A DNA stretch of 64,000 bases, from the NCBI GenBank assembly GCA_031422335.1, contig JANOQW010000011.1, forward strand, positions 1 through 64,000, read 5' to 3'. The notes below the pieces were generated by a model. The model searched no databases, had not been told where the DNA came from, and saw only the letters and a program-made list of their open reading frames with translations. Below are positions 43,495-52,323 of this stretch, one piece after another. Both the position numbers and the translations under genes were made by a program. Numbering within the stretch: position 1 is the first letter of the stretch; each line of letters starts with the position of its first letter. This DNA comes from Methylotenera_A sp031422335. Its GTDB lineage: Bacteria; Pseudomonadota; Gammaproteobacteria; Burkholderiales; Methylophilaceae.

Positions 43495-45159
43495 CTAGCG
43501 CGTAATTGGTTTGTAGCGAATTCGCTTAGGTTTCGCGCCTTCTTCGCCTAAGCGTTTACGTTTATCCGCTTCGTATTCTTGATAATTGCCGTTAAAAAAC
43601 GTCCATTGTGAATCGCCTTCGGCCGCCAAAATGTGCGTAGCGATTCTATCCAAAAACCATCTGTCATGTGAAATCACCAATACGCAGCCTGCAAATTCTA
43701 GCAGCGCATCTTCTAACGCGCGCAAGGTTTCAATATCCAAGTCGTTCGATGGTTCATCTAGCAGCAACACATTGCCGCCCGAGATGAGCGTTTTGGCCAA
43801 GTGCAAGCGCCCACGCTCGCCACCAGATAATTGGCCAACAATTTTTTGTTGATCGCCGCCTTTAAAATTGAATCTGCCAATATAAGCGCGACTGGGCGTT
43901 TCGTATTTGCCGACGGTTAAAATATCTGAGCCATTGGCAATTTCGTCAAACACGCTTTTGGTGTTGCCTAAATCATCGCGGCTTTGGTCCACATAAGCCA
44001 GCTTAACGGTTTGGCCAATACTCACCTCGCCACTGTCAGGCTTTTCTTGTCCCATAATCATTTTAAATAAGGTGGATTTACCTGCGCCGTTGGGGCCGAT
44101 AATGCCAACAATTGCGCCTGCTGGAACGCTAAAGCTCAAGTTATCCATTAGCAAGCGGTCTTTAAAGGCTTTAGTTACGCCATTAAATTCAATCACTTGG
44201 TCGCCCAAACGCTCACCTGCAGGGATAAAAATTTCCTGCGTTTCATTGCGTTTTTGGTATTCGGCGCTTGCCAGTTCCTCATAGCGCGCAATACGCGATT
44301 TGCTTTTGGCTTGGCGTGCTTTTGGGTTTTGGCGCACCCATTCTAGCTCGGTATTCAGTGCTTTGCGGCGTGATGATTCTTGCGTTTCTTCTAAGGCCAA
44401 ACGCGCTTGTTTTTGGTCTAGCCAGCTTGAGTAATTACCTTTCCACGGAATGCCATGGCCGCGGTCTAGCTCTAAAATCCACTCAGCGGCATTATCTAAA
44501 AAGTATCTGTCATGCGTAACCGCGACCACTGTGCCAGCAAAGCGCACCAAATATTGCTCTAACCATTCCACCGATTCTGCATCCAAGTGGTTAGTCGGTT
44601 CGTCTAGCAGCAACATATCGGGCTTTGATAATAGTAATTTGCACAGCGCCACACGGCGTTTTTCGCCACCTGATAATGGGCCAATTTTCGCATCCCACGG
44701 CGGTAAACGTAACGCATCGGCAGCTATTTCTAATTGGGTGGTTAAATCGCTACCACTGGCAGCAATAATGTTTTCCCACTTGGCTTGTTCTTCTGCCAGC
44801 TTGTCAAAATCTGCATCTGGCTCGGCATAAGCGGCATACACCGCTTCCAAATTGGCTTGCGCCTGCATCACTTCACCCATGCCGCTTTCTACTTCTTCGC
44901 GCACGGTTTTAGTTGCGTCTAGTTGCGGCTCTTGCGGCAAATAGCCAATATTCATATTCGGTTGCCATTGCACCTCGCCTTCAAACTCTTTATCGGCCGC
45001 CGCCATAATGCGCAGCACGGTGGACTTACCCGAGCCGTTTAAACCCAACAAACCAATTTTTGCACCAGGAAAGAAAGACAGTGAAATATCTTTAATGATG
45101 GTTTTTTTAGGTGGGACGATTTTGCTGACGCGCAGCATAGACATTACATATTGAGCCAT
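43495..45159 (-). CDS. ettA: Energy-dependent translational throttle protein EttA (ABC-F ATPase)
   Basis: Soluble ABC-F protein that binds the ribosome E site and gates translation according to energy state. The 554 residues hold two ATPase domains with Walker A motifs GLNGSGKST and GPNGAGKST, signatures LSGGEKRR and LSGGERGR, Walker B LLLDEPTNHLD and LLLDEPSNDLD, and the EttA arm between. The start is placed at MAQYVMSMLRVSKIVPPKK, matching E. coli EttA; an ATG 15 nt upstream lacks support. It is divergent from yaeQ. Confidence 0.95.
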   Translation of the reverse strand: MAQYVMSMLRVSKIVPPKKTIIKDISLSFFPGAKIGLLGLNGSGKSTVLRIMAAADKEFEGEVQWQPNMNIGYLPQEPQLDATKTVREEVESGMGEVMQAQANLEAVYAAYAEPDADFDKLAEEQAKWENIIAASGSDLTTQLEIAADALRLPPWDAKIGPLSGGEKRRVALCKLLLSKPDMLLLDEPTNHLDAESVEWLEQYLVRFAGTVVAVTHDRYFLDNAAEWILELDRGHGIPWKGNYSSWLDQKQARLALEETQESSRRKALNTELEWVRQNPKARQAKSKSRIARYEELASAEYQKRNETQEIFIPAGERLGDQVIEFNGVTKAFKDRLLMDNLSFSVPAGAIVGIIGPNGAGKSTLFKMIMGQEKPDSGEVSIGQTVKLAYVDQSRDDLGNTKSVFDEIANGSDILTVGKYETPSRAYIGRFNFKGGDQQKIVGQLSGGERGRLHLAKTLISGGNVLLLDEPSNDLDIETLRALEDALLEFAGCVLVISHDRWFLDRIATHILAAEGDSQWTFFNGNYQEYEADKRKRLGEEGAKPKRIRYKPITR

Positions 45160-45260
45160 GATAAAACTTTGCAAATTTGAAAAGTGAAAGCTTAACAGAA
45201 ACTAGCACCTGCAAGCTACAAGGTATAATGCAAGCCATACAATTCGTTGAATATAACATC

Positions 45261-45806
45261 ATGGCGCTTAAATCCACCATCTACAAAATCGACCTGAACA
45301 TTGCCGATATGGACAGGCAATATTACGCCCAGCACAATTTAACGCTGGCAAAGCATCCATCCGAAACTGATGAGCGCGTGATGGTGCGGCTGATTGCGTT
45401 TACACTTTATGCCAACGAGTCGCTGATATTTGGCAAAGGCTTAAGTGACGACGAAGAGCCTGATTTGTGGCAAAAAGATTTAACTGGCGCTATTCAACTT
45501 TGGATAGATGTTGGGCTACCAACAGAAAAAGATATTCGCAAAGCTTGCGGAAAATCAGCTCAAGTAGCGGTGGTGTTGTATGGTGGCAGAATTGCCGATA
45601 TGTGGTGGGCAACCAATAGTAAAGGCTTGCTAAAACTGAATAACTTAACCGTCATCAACCTGCCTGAAACGTCAAGCTTGGCGCAACTTGCAGCCAAAAG
45701 CATCAATATAAGTTGCACCGTTCAAGATAGTGAAATATTAGTTAGTCATGACGCTGGCAGCTTTACCATTGCCCCTATGATTTTAAAACAAGTAAGTGCT
45801 TACTAA
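45261..45806 (+). CDS. yaeQ: YaeQ family protein
   Basis: A 181-residue soluble protein of the YaeQ family, which has a PD-(D/E)XK nuclease-like fold but no established activity. Conserved blocks are ALKSTIYKIDLNIADMDR, LTLAKHPSETDERVMVRL, DDEEPDLWQKD and LWIDVGLPTEKDIRKAC. The start at 45261 (MALKSTIY) matches homologues. Upstream in-frame ATGs at 45177 and 45228 extend into the gap shared with ettA and look unsupported. Confidence 0.93.
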   Translation: MALKSTIYKIDLNIADMDRQYYAQHNLTLAKHPSETDERVMVRLIAFTLYANESLIFGKGLSDDEEPDLWQKDLTGAIQLWIDVGLPTEKDIRKACGKSAQVAVVLYGGRIADMWWATNSKGLLKLNNLTVINLPETSSLAQLAAKSINISCTVQDSEILVSHDAGSFTIAPMILKQVSAY

Positions 45807-45827
45807 CACTTAAAAAATTTATTTATA

Positions 45828-45864
45828 TGCCCTGAGAGCCAATATCCATGCGGCCTACAGGGCA
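45828..45864. repeat. 37-bp palindromic intergenic repeat, copy D
   Basis: Arms TGCCCTGAGAGCC / GGCCTACAGGGCA around core AATATCCATGC. It lies 22 bp past the yaeQ stop and is followed by a T-run (CTTTTTTGA), so it can end the yaeQ transcript. It opens the 332-bp gap before the DUF2971 gene. Confidence 0.82.
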
Positions 45865-45895
45865 TCTTTTTTGATATTTTAATGACGGCATTCGC

Positions 45896-46117
45896 ATGGT
45901 TTTGACTTTCAATCCCCTTGCCGCGCCTTCGGCTTGAGCCACCAGATGGAAAGCGGTGAGGACTGTCTGAACCCGAATGATTTTAGAGGGTGAGTTCCGC
46001 AGCCGCCCAGATGCGGCGCTAAGACCGAAGGAAACAAGCGGCACGGGGTGTCATTTACTTTGGTGACTTTCTTTTGGACAAGCAAAAGAAAGTAACTTGA
46101 TGTCGGGCAACCCCGAC
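45896..46117. repeat. GC-richer intergenic repeat element (possible dispersed/MITE-like sequence)
   Basis: A stretch GC-richer than its surroundings and without a convincing gene. It contains CCGCAGCCGCCCAGATGCGGCG, ACCGAAGGAAACAAGCGGCA, then a perfect 11-bp hairpin ACTTTCTTTTG / CAAAAGAAAGT (46066-46093) and GTCGGG / CCCGAC at 46101-46117. From memory very similar strings recur between genes in other Betaproteobacteria, but this was not checked. An open frame of 73 codons on the minus strand crosses repeat D and is probably not a protein. Confidence 0.55.
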
Positions 46118-46138
46118 TTATAGCAATTTAATACTGCC

Positions 46139-47026
46139 CTAAATATTTTTATCACTCTCTAAAATAATTTTATATTGTGACTGATGCATTTTGGCATTAT
46201 AAAATTTTAGCGTAGGTAATTTTTTCGCCTGTCGATCAGAAACAAGTTTTTTAATTGTTAATCTTAATTGATCATCCGCCCTGCAACCAAATATAACGCC
46301 TGTAAGCGCTTTAGGTTGAAACTTCAAATATGTTGAAGCGCCACCAACAATAAACATACGCCATTCTTTCTCATACTCCCAATCAACAGATTTCCTCAGC
46401 ATACTTTTTTCCAATTGTCCGGCTAAATCTTGCGCAAAATTTATAACAGGGTATTCATTCGAGTAATCAACTTTTACAGCATGCAGCATAGCTGATGGGT
46501 CTTGTGCAATCTCAAATTGTAAAACAATACCTTTATGCTGCTTAGCGTAATGACCCCACATTAAAAGATTTCTTGGGTTTTCTGTAAGACAAGATATCCC
46601 CATTTTGGCCATATTATTTTGAAACGACTTTTGAATATTTTCGAGCTTATTTGCATAGCCCGCCATCAGCCTGCTTACTTCTAATTCACGTTGTTTTCTA
46701 TTTAATTGTGGTGCTTGTTTTTTAGAAATTTCCATCCATCTTTTTCGTTTTTCTAAAATGTTACCTTCGTTTATTACTTGGGCTGAAGTATCAAAAGGGT
46801 CATTAAACACTGTTGGAGAGCTCAGCCAAAAGTAAGATTCAACTAAATAATCAGCAAGGTGATTATCACTAGTGTCTGGGCTAATATATTTATATAAAAA
46901 TCTTGGATAAGCATTCGGTGTTGTTCTTAAGTATTTCCGAATTTTAAGGTAAGGTAAGTTTTTTAAAATTAACCTGGTGTTTGACTCATTAATTTGTAGA
47001 TTCAACGGTGCTAAAGGTCTAGTCAT
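46139..47026 (-). CDS. DUF2971 domain-containing protein
   Basis: A 295-residue soluble protein with the DUF2971 pattern: FLYKYISPD, YFWLSSPTVFNDPFDTSA (residues about 65-82), GISCLTENPRNLLMWGHYAKQHKGIVLQF (in parts, residues about 143-172) and WEYEKEWRMF near residue 220. The function of DUF2971 is unknown. It is AT-richer than its neighbours and sits 22 bp downstream of glmS on the same strand, where glmS normally ends the operon. Together with the repeat next to it, this suggests a late arrival. Confidence 0.85.
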   Translation of the reverse strand: MTRPLAPLNLQINESNTRLILKNLPYLKIRKYLRTTPNAYPRFLYKYISPDTSDNHLADYLVESYFWLSSPTVFNDPFDTSAQVINEGNILEKRKRWMEISKKQAPQLNRKQRELEVSRLMAGYANKLENIQKSFQNNMAKMGISCLTENPRNLLMWGHYAKQHKGIVLQFEIAQDPSAMLHAVKVDYSNEYPVINFAQDLAGQLEKSMLRKSVDWEYEKEWRMFIVGGASTYLKFQPKALTGVIFGCRADDQLRLTIKKLVSDRQAKKLPTLKFYNAKMHQSQYKIILESDKNI

Positions 47027-47048
47027 TCAAAAAACATTTTTCTCTTTT

Positions 47049-48878
47049 TTACTCAACCGTCACGCTCTTAGCCAAATTTCTCGGCTTGTCCACATCCGTC
47101 CCCTTTAACAAAGCTGCATGGTACGCCAACATTTGCACGGGAATGGTATGCAAAATAGGCGAGAGCACGCCAACATGGCGCGGCGTACGAATCACATGCA
47201 CACCTTCGGATTCGGTAAAGTGGCTATCTGCATCGGCAAATACAAATAGCTCGCCGCCGCGCGCTTTTACCTCTTGCATGTTCGATTTCACTTTTTCTAG
47301 CAATGCATCGTTTGGCGCAATTACGACTACGGGCATATTGTTATCTACCAGTGCTAGCGGGCCGTGTTTAAGCTCGCCTGCAGGGTAAGCCTCGGCATGG
47401 ATATAAGAGATTTCTTTAAGCTTAAGCGCGCCTTCTAGCGCAATAGGGTAGTGCACACCACGGCCTAAAAATAGCGCGTGCTCTTTATCGGCAAAGCGTT
47501 TTGCCCATTCGCGAATTTGCGGCTCTAAATTAAGTGCAAATTGCACGCTGCCCGCCAATTGGCGCAAAGCGGCCAAGTATTCTTGCTCTTGCGCCGCACT
47601 TAATAAGCCGCGATGTTTAGCCAATGTGGCGGCTAAAGTGAATAGCGCCACCAATTGTGTGGTGAAGGCTTTGGTAGATGCCACGCCAATTTCTGCCCCA
47701 GCGCGGGTATAGAAAACCAACTGCGAGGCGCGCGGAATAGCGCTCTCTTGCACATTACAAATGGCCAAAGTTAAGTCTTGACCGAGCGATTTTGCGTGTT
47801 TAAGCGCTTCCATGGTATCGAGCGTTTCGCCCGATTGCGAAATAGTCACAATAAGTTGCTTAGGGTTTGGCACCGATTGCCTATAGCGATATTCACTGGC
47901 GATTTCGACATTGGTGGGTATTTTTGCGATTGATTCTAACCAGTATTTTGCAGTAAGCGCCGCGTAATAGCTGGTGCCTGCGGCGAGGATTAAAATGCAC
48001 TCAGTTTGGCTAAATACTTCATTGGCATCTTTGCCAAACAGGGCAGAGGAGAACTTGTTATCGTCTATCAGCGCTTCAATGGTGTCGTTAAGCGCGCGCG
48101 GTTGCTCGTGAATCTCTTTTTGCATAAAGTGCGCATAAGGGCCAAGCTCCATACTGGCCAGCGAGACATCGCTCATGTGGATTTTACGTTGCACTTCTAC
48201 GCCATCTTTACCGTAAATGGTCACGCCATCACGCCGAATATCTGCCACATCGCCATCTTCTAAATAAATCACTTTGCGCGTAACCGATAAAACTGCAGAA
48301 ACATCGGATGCGATAAAATTTTCACCCTCGCCAAGACCCAATAACAACGGGCATCCCAGGCGTGCTGTAATCATATGCTCGGGCTCTTTTACTGAAATAA
48401 CAGCAATCGCAAACGCACCTGTCAGCTCACTCACTGCTTTTTGGGTAGCGGCTAGCAAGCTTAAATCTTTGTGGTAATAGTGGATTAAATGCGCAATCAC
48501 TTCGGTATCGGTTTGCGAGGTAAATTCGTAACCGAGTTTTTTTAATCTATCACGTTGCTCATCATGGTTTTCGATAATGCCGTTATGTACCACGGCAATT
48601 TCACCTTTTGAAACGTGAGGATGCGCGTTGCTCTCGGTGACGCCGCCATGCGTGGCCCAGCGCGTATGACCGATGCCAACTAATCCCGTTAGTTTTGCTT
48701 CTTGCGCTTTTTCTGTCATCGCCGCAACGCGGCCAACTGCGCGCACGCGCTCGATACCATTGCTATTAAGCACCGCCACGCCTGCAGAATCGTAACCGCG
48801 ATATTCTAAACGGCTAAGACCTTCTATTAAGGTTGAAACCACGTTTCTACTGGCGACCGCGCCAACAATTCCACACAT
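47049..48878 (-). CDS. glmS: Glutamine-fructose-6-phosphate aminotransferase (isomerizing)
   Basis: Makes glucosamine-6-phosphate for peptidoglycan and lipopolysaccharide. The 609 residues start with MCGIVGAV (nucleophile Cys after Met removal), followed by the glutaminase signature GHTRWATHG. Two SIS sugar-binding domains carry TISQSGETLDTMEAL and GRGVHYPIALEGALKLKEISYIHAEAY, and the tail ends DVDKPRNLAKSVTVE as usual. It lies 43 bp after glmU. No glmS ribozyme is visible in that gap. Confidence 0.98.
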   Translation of the reverse strand: MCGIVGAVASRNVVSTLIEGLSRLEYRGYDSAGVAVLNSNGIERVRAVGRVAAMTEKAQEAKLTGLVGIGHTRWATHGGVTESNAHPHVSKGEIAVVHNGIIENHDEQRDRLKKLGYEFTSQTDTEVIAHLIHYYHKDLSLLAATQKAVSELTGAFAIAVISVKEPEHMITARLGCPLLLGLGEGENFIASDVSAVLSVTRKVIYLEDGDVADIRRDGVTIYGKDGVEVQRKIHMSDVSLASMELGPYAHFMQKEIHEQPRALNDTIEALIDDNKFSSALFGKDANEVFSQTECILILAAGTSYYAALTAKYWLESIAKIPTNVEIASEYRYRQSVPNPKQLIVTISQSGETLDTMEALKHAKSLGQDLTLAICNVQESAIPRASQLVFYTRAGAEIGVASTKAFTTQLVALFTLAATLAKHRGLLSAAQEQEYLAALRQLAGSVQFALNLEPQIREWAKRFADKEHALFLGRGVHYPIALEGALKLKEISYIHAEAYPAGELKHGPLALVDNNMPVVVIAPNDALLEKVKSNMQEVKARGGELFVFADADSHFTESEGVHVIRTPRHVGVLSPILHTIPVQMLAYHAALLKGTDVDKPRNLAKSVTVE

Positions 48879-48921
48879 AAGTTTCTAGTCTTTCTTTATA
48901 AACTAATTTTAGCTTTGGTTT

Positions 48922-50298
48922 TTAATCAGGCTTTTTAATTTTTTGTGGGCGCTTCCAGCCCGCAATCGATTTTTGGTCTTTGGCACGACAGAACGTGAGT
49001 GCATCTGCGGGCGCATCTTTAGTAATGGTGGACCCCGCGGCTATGGTAGCGCGCTTACCAATAGTGACTGGCGCGATAAGTTGCGTATCGGAGCCAATAA
49101 ATGCACCATCTTCAATCACAGTTTTAAACTTATTGGCGCCATCGTAATTGCAAGTAATGGTGCCTGCGCCTACATTAACATTTTTGCCAATAACCGCATC
49201 GCCGACATAACTTAAATGATTGATTTTGCTGCCAATATCGACTTGCGCATTTTTAAGCTCGACGAAATTGCCCACGTGCGTGTCATTTTGTAGAATAGTA
49301 CCTGGGCGCAATCTTGCATATGGCCCAATGCGACTATTTTCGCCTACTTCAGCGTCATCAATATGGGTGAACGCTAATATTTGTGATTTTGAAGAAATAA
49401 TCGCATTTTTAATGACGCAATTGGCGCCTATTTTTACGTTGTCGCCTAGAGTCACATTGCCTTCAAACACACAATTCACATCTATCTCACAATCGCGGCC
49501 ACAACTTAAATTACCTCGCACATCTAAGCGGGCAGGGTCTTTCAGCGTAACGCCTAATTGCAGCAATTTATTGGCAATGCGGATTTGATGTTCACGCTCA
49601 ATCTGACTTAAGTCTATTTTTGAATTAATGCCTGTTACCGAAAACTCATCTCCTGTAATCTCAGCTACTACTGCAACATTCTGCGCTACTGCCAACGCTA
49701 CAATATCAGTTAAATAATATTCGCCTTGGGCATTGTTATTGGTGAGTTGCGACAACCAGCTTGTTAAATGCTGATTGGGCATTGCCATAATGCCAGTATT
49801 TACCTCTTGAATTTTTCGCTGAATTTCGGTGGCATCTTTATGTTCCACTATCGCGACCACACTGTTTTGTGTACCACGCACAATGCGGCCGTAACCTGTT
49901 GGGTCGACTTTATTGAAAGACAAAATAGCTAGCTGATTAGTGGCTTGCGCTATTAGACCTTTACAAGCCTCAACATCCACCAAAGGTACGTCACCTAATA
50001 AAATCAATGTGTTGGCATCCGCGTCTAAATACGGCACCGCTTGTTGAACAGCATGGCCAGTACCAAGCTGCTCTGCTTGGTTGACCCAAATTAATTCTTC
50101 GTTTGCGAAAGCCTCGCGCACAATCTCACCACCAAAACCATACACCACAATAATTTTTTGCGGGTTTAACGCCTTAGCACAAGTAATCACATGACCAAGA
50201 ATTGGCTTACCGCCAATCTCATGCAGCACTTTTGGCTTGTTGGAGTGCATACGCGTGCCTTTGCCCGCGGCCAGAATGACGATATTTAGTTTACTCAT
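48922..50298 (-). CDS. glmU: Bifunctional GlmU (acetyltransferase / uridylyltransferase)
   Basis: Acetylates glucosamine-1-phosphate and joins it to UTP, giving UDP-GlcNAc. The 458 residues show the N-terminal nucleotidyltransferase motif LAAGKGTRMHSNKPKVLHEIGGKP (in parts, residues 9-32), with LGDVPLVD. The C-terminal half is a left-handed beta-helix of hexapeptide repeats with INHLSYVGDAVIGKNVNVGAGT and the CoA-site region. It follows the atp operon after a terminator and precedes glmS, the common atp-glmU-glmS order. Confidence 0.97.
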   Translation of the reverse strand: MSKLNIVILAAGKGTRMHSNKPKVLHEIGGKPILGHVITCAKALNPQKIIVVYGFGGEIVREAFANEELIWVNQAEQLGTGHAVQQAVPYLDADANTLILLGDVPLVDVEACKGLIAQATNQLAILSFNKVDPTGYGRIVRGTQNSVVAIVEHKDATEIQRKIQEVNTGIMAMPNQHLTSWLSQLTNNNAQGEYYLTDIVALAVAQNVAVVAEITGDEFSVTGINSKIDLSQIEREHQIRIANKLLQLGVTLKDPARLDVRGNLSCGRDCEIDVNCVFEGNVTLGDNVKIGANCVIKNAIISSKSQILAFTHIDDAEVGENSRIGPYARLRPGTILQNDTHVGNFVELKNAQVDIGSKINHLSYVGDAVIGKNVNVGAGTITCNYDGANKFKTVIEDGAFIGSDTQLIAPVTIGKRATIAAGSTITKDAPADALTFCRAKDQKSIAGWKRPQKIKKPD

Positions 50299-50333
50299 AA
50301 TATTGTTTAAGTTTAATTGTTAAAAGTATAACA

Positions 50334-50359
50334 AAAAAGGCAGCCTAAGCTGCCTTTTT
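50334..50359 (-). terminator. Intrinsic terminator between atpC and glmU
   Basis: Stem AAAAAGGCAGC / GCTGCCTTTTT with loop CTAA, 16 nt past the atpC stop. It separates the ATP synthase operon from glmU-glmS. Confidence 0.9.
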
Positions 50360-50374
50360 GCACACATCCGTTGC

Positions 50375-50800
50375 TTAATGTATATTTTTACGAAGCCTCT
50401 CAATGGCTTGAATTTGTGCAACCGCTTCAGACAATTCTGCTTGGGCTTTTGCATAATCCATATCAGAAGTACGATTTTTCATCGCTTCCATCGCAACTTC
50501 TTTGGCTGCATTCGCTTTAGCTGCGTCTAAATCAGCGCCGCGAATCGCTGTATCTGCCAGCACGGTAATCATGCCAGGTTGTACTTCTAACAAACCGCCA
50601 GAGATAAAAATAACCACTTCTTCCGCAGCGTCTGCAAGCTGAATGCGTAGCGCACCTGGTTTAATTGTCGTAATCATCGGCGCGTGATTTGGGTAAATAC
50701 CCACTTCACCCGCACCAGCTGGGGCGACCACAAACTCGGCTTCGCCTGAGAATATGCTCGCTTCTGCGCTGACCACATCAATATGAACTGTATTTGCCAT
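50375..50800 (-). CDS. atpC: ATP synthase F1 epsilon subunit
   Basis: Central-stalk and regulatory subunit of F1. The 141 residues have the beta-sandwich start (VHIDVVSAEASIFSGEAEFVVAPAGAGEVGIYPNHAP, residues 5-41) with the GIYPNHAPMIT loop, and a C-terminal helical pair. It is the last gene of the atp operon, 30 bp after atpD. Confidence 0.97.
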   Translation of the reverse strand: MANTVHIDVVSAEASIFSGEAEFVVAPAGAGEVGIYPNHAPMITTIKPGALRIQLADAAEEVVIFISGGLLEVQPGMITVLADTAIRGADLDAAKANAAKEVAMEAMKNRTSDMDYAKAQAELSEAVAQIQAIERLRKNIH

Positions 50801-50830
50801 AATTATCCTTAAACTATAAGTAAACTATAT

Positions 50831-52279
50831 TTAGTTTAAAGTTTTAGCCTTTTCAACGGCTTCTTCAATACCACCCACCATGTAAAACGCCTGCTCTGGC
50901 AAGTGATCATACTCGCCTGCAACAATGGCCTTAAAGCCTTTGATGGTGTCTTTTAGTGATACGTATTTGCCTGGTGAGCCAGTAAACACCTCTGCCACGT
51001 GGAACGGTTGTGATAAAAAGCGTTGAATTTTACGCGCGCGACCAACGGCTAATTTATCTTCTGGAGATAATTCGTCCATGCCCAAAATCGCAATAATATC
51101 GCGTAACTCTTTGTAGCGTTGTAGTGTTTGCTGCACTGAACGCGCTACGTTGTAATGCTCTTCACCAACCACCAACGGGTCAAGTTGACGTGAGGTTGAA
51201 TCTAGTGGGTCAACCGCAGGGTAAATACCTAAAGAAGCAATATCACGACTCAACACAACGGTTGAATCCAAGTGTTGGAACGTAGTCGCAGGTGATGGAT
51301 CGGTCAAGTCATCTGCAGGCACGTAAACCGCTTGAATAGACGTAATTGAACCTGTTTTAGTTGAAGTAATACGCTCTTGTAAACGACCCATTTCATCGGC
51401 CAGCGTTGGTTGGTAACCCACGGCAGAAGGCATACGGCCTAGCAGCGCAGAAACCTCGGTACCAGCCAATGTGTAGCGGTAGATATTATCCACAAAAAAC
51501 AATACGTCACGGCCTTCGTCACGGAATTTCTCAGCCATCGTTAAGCCAGAAAGCGCAACGCGTAAACGGTTACCTGGTGGCTCGTTCATTTGGCCAAACA
51601 CCATGGCTACTTTTGATTCTTTCATGTCATCAAGCTTGATAACACCAGCTTCTGCCATCTCATGATAGAAGTCGTTACCTTCACGCGTACGCTCGCCCAC
51701 GCCAGCAAAAACTGATAAACCTGAGTGTTGTTTAGCGATGTTATTAATCAGCTCAAGCATGTTAACGGTTTTACCTACACCCGCACCGCCGAACAAACCA
51801 ACTTTACCACCTTTAGCAAATGGGCAAACCAAGTCAATCACTTTGATGCCTGTTTCTAACAAGTCAACAGAAGGCGAAAGCTCTTCAAATTTTGGTGCTT
51901 TTTGGTGGATTGAACGACGTTCGTCGCAATCAATCGGCCCTACGTCATCAATCGGGCGGCCTAGCACGTCCATAATGCGTCCTAGTGTGCCAACACCAAC
52001 TGGCACGGTAATTTGTGTGCCCGTTGCTTTAAACGCAGTACCGCGCGCAAGGCCATCAGATGAACCCATGGCAATGGTACGCACAATGCCGTCACCTAAT
52101 TGCTGTTGCACTTCCAAGGTTAAGCCAGCTTCAGCTTGGCTTGTTTCGTCGTCAATAATAAGCGCATCAAACACTTTAGGCATTTGATCGCGTGGAAATT
52201 CCACATCAACCACCGCACCGATACATTGCACTACTCTGCCGATTTTAACTTCTACGTTTGCTGCATTTGCTTTTGCCAT
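50831..52279 (-). CDS. atpD: ATP synthase F1 beta subunit
   Basis: Catalytic subunit of F1. The 482 residues contain Walker A GGAGVGKTVNMLELI, the catalytic Glu in GERTREGNDFY, and DVLFFVDNIYRYT with the Walker B Asp. The signature PSAVGYQPTLADEMG follows. The N-terminal ~8 residues are a short extra tail (MAKANAANVE). It follows atpG by 44 bp. Confidence 0.98.
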   Translation of the reverse strand: MAKANAANVEVKIGRVVQCIGAVVDVEFPRDQMPKVFDALIIDDETSQAEAGLTLEVQQQLGDGIVRTIAMGSSDGLARGTAFKATGTQITVPVGVGTLGRIMDVLGRPIDDVGPIDCDERRSIHQKAPKFEELSPSVDLLETGIKVIDLVCPFAKGGKVGLFGGAGVGKTVNMLELINNIAKQHSGLSVFAGVGERTREGNDFYHEMAEAGVIKLDDMKESKVAMVFGQMNEPPGNRLRVALSGLTMAEKFRDEGRDVLFFVDNIYRYTLAGTEVSALLGRMPSAVGYQPTLADEMGRLQERITSTKTGSITSIQAVYVPADDLTDPSPATTFQHLDSTVVLSRDIASLGIYPAVDPLDSTSRQLDPLVVGEEHYNVARSVQQTLQRYKELRDIIAILGMDELSPEDKLAVGRARKIQRFLSQPFHVAEVFTGSPGKYVSLKDTIKGFKAIVAGEYDHLPEQAFYMVGGIEEAVEKAKTLN

Positions 52280-52323
52280 CTTTATTCCTAACTTCTATAT
52301 TTAGTCAGATTTAATTAAATTCT

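Noticed and set aside
45823..46044. 73-residue minus-strand frame beginning MPLVSFGLSAASGRL
   Set aside because: It crosses the 37-bp palindrome and lies inside an inverted-repeat-rich intergenic element. Similar frames in other genomes look like by-products of that element.
48879..48921. glmS ribozyme ahead of glmS
   Set aside because: The gap is only 43 bp, far too short, and this ribozyme is typical of Gram-positive bacteria.
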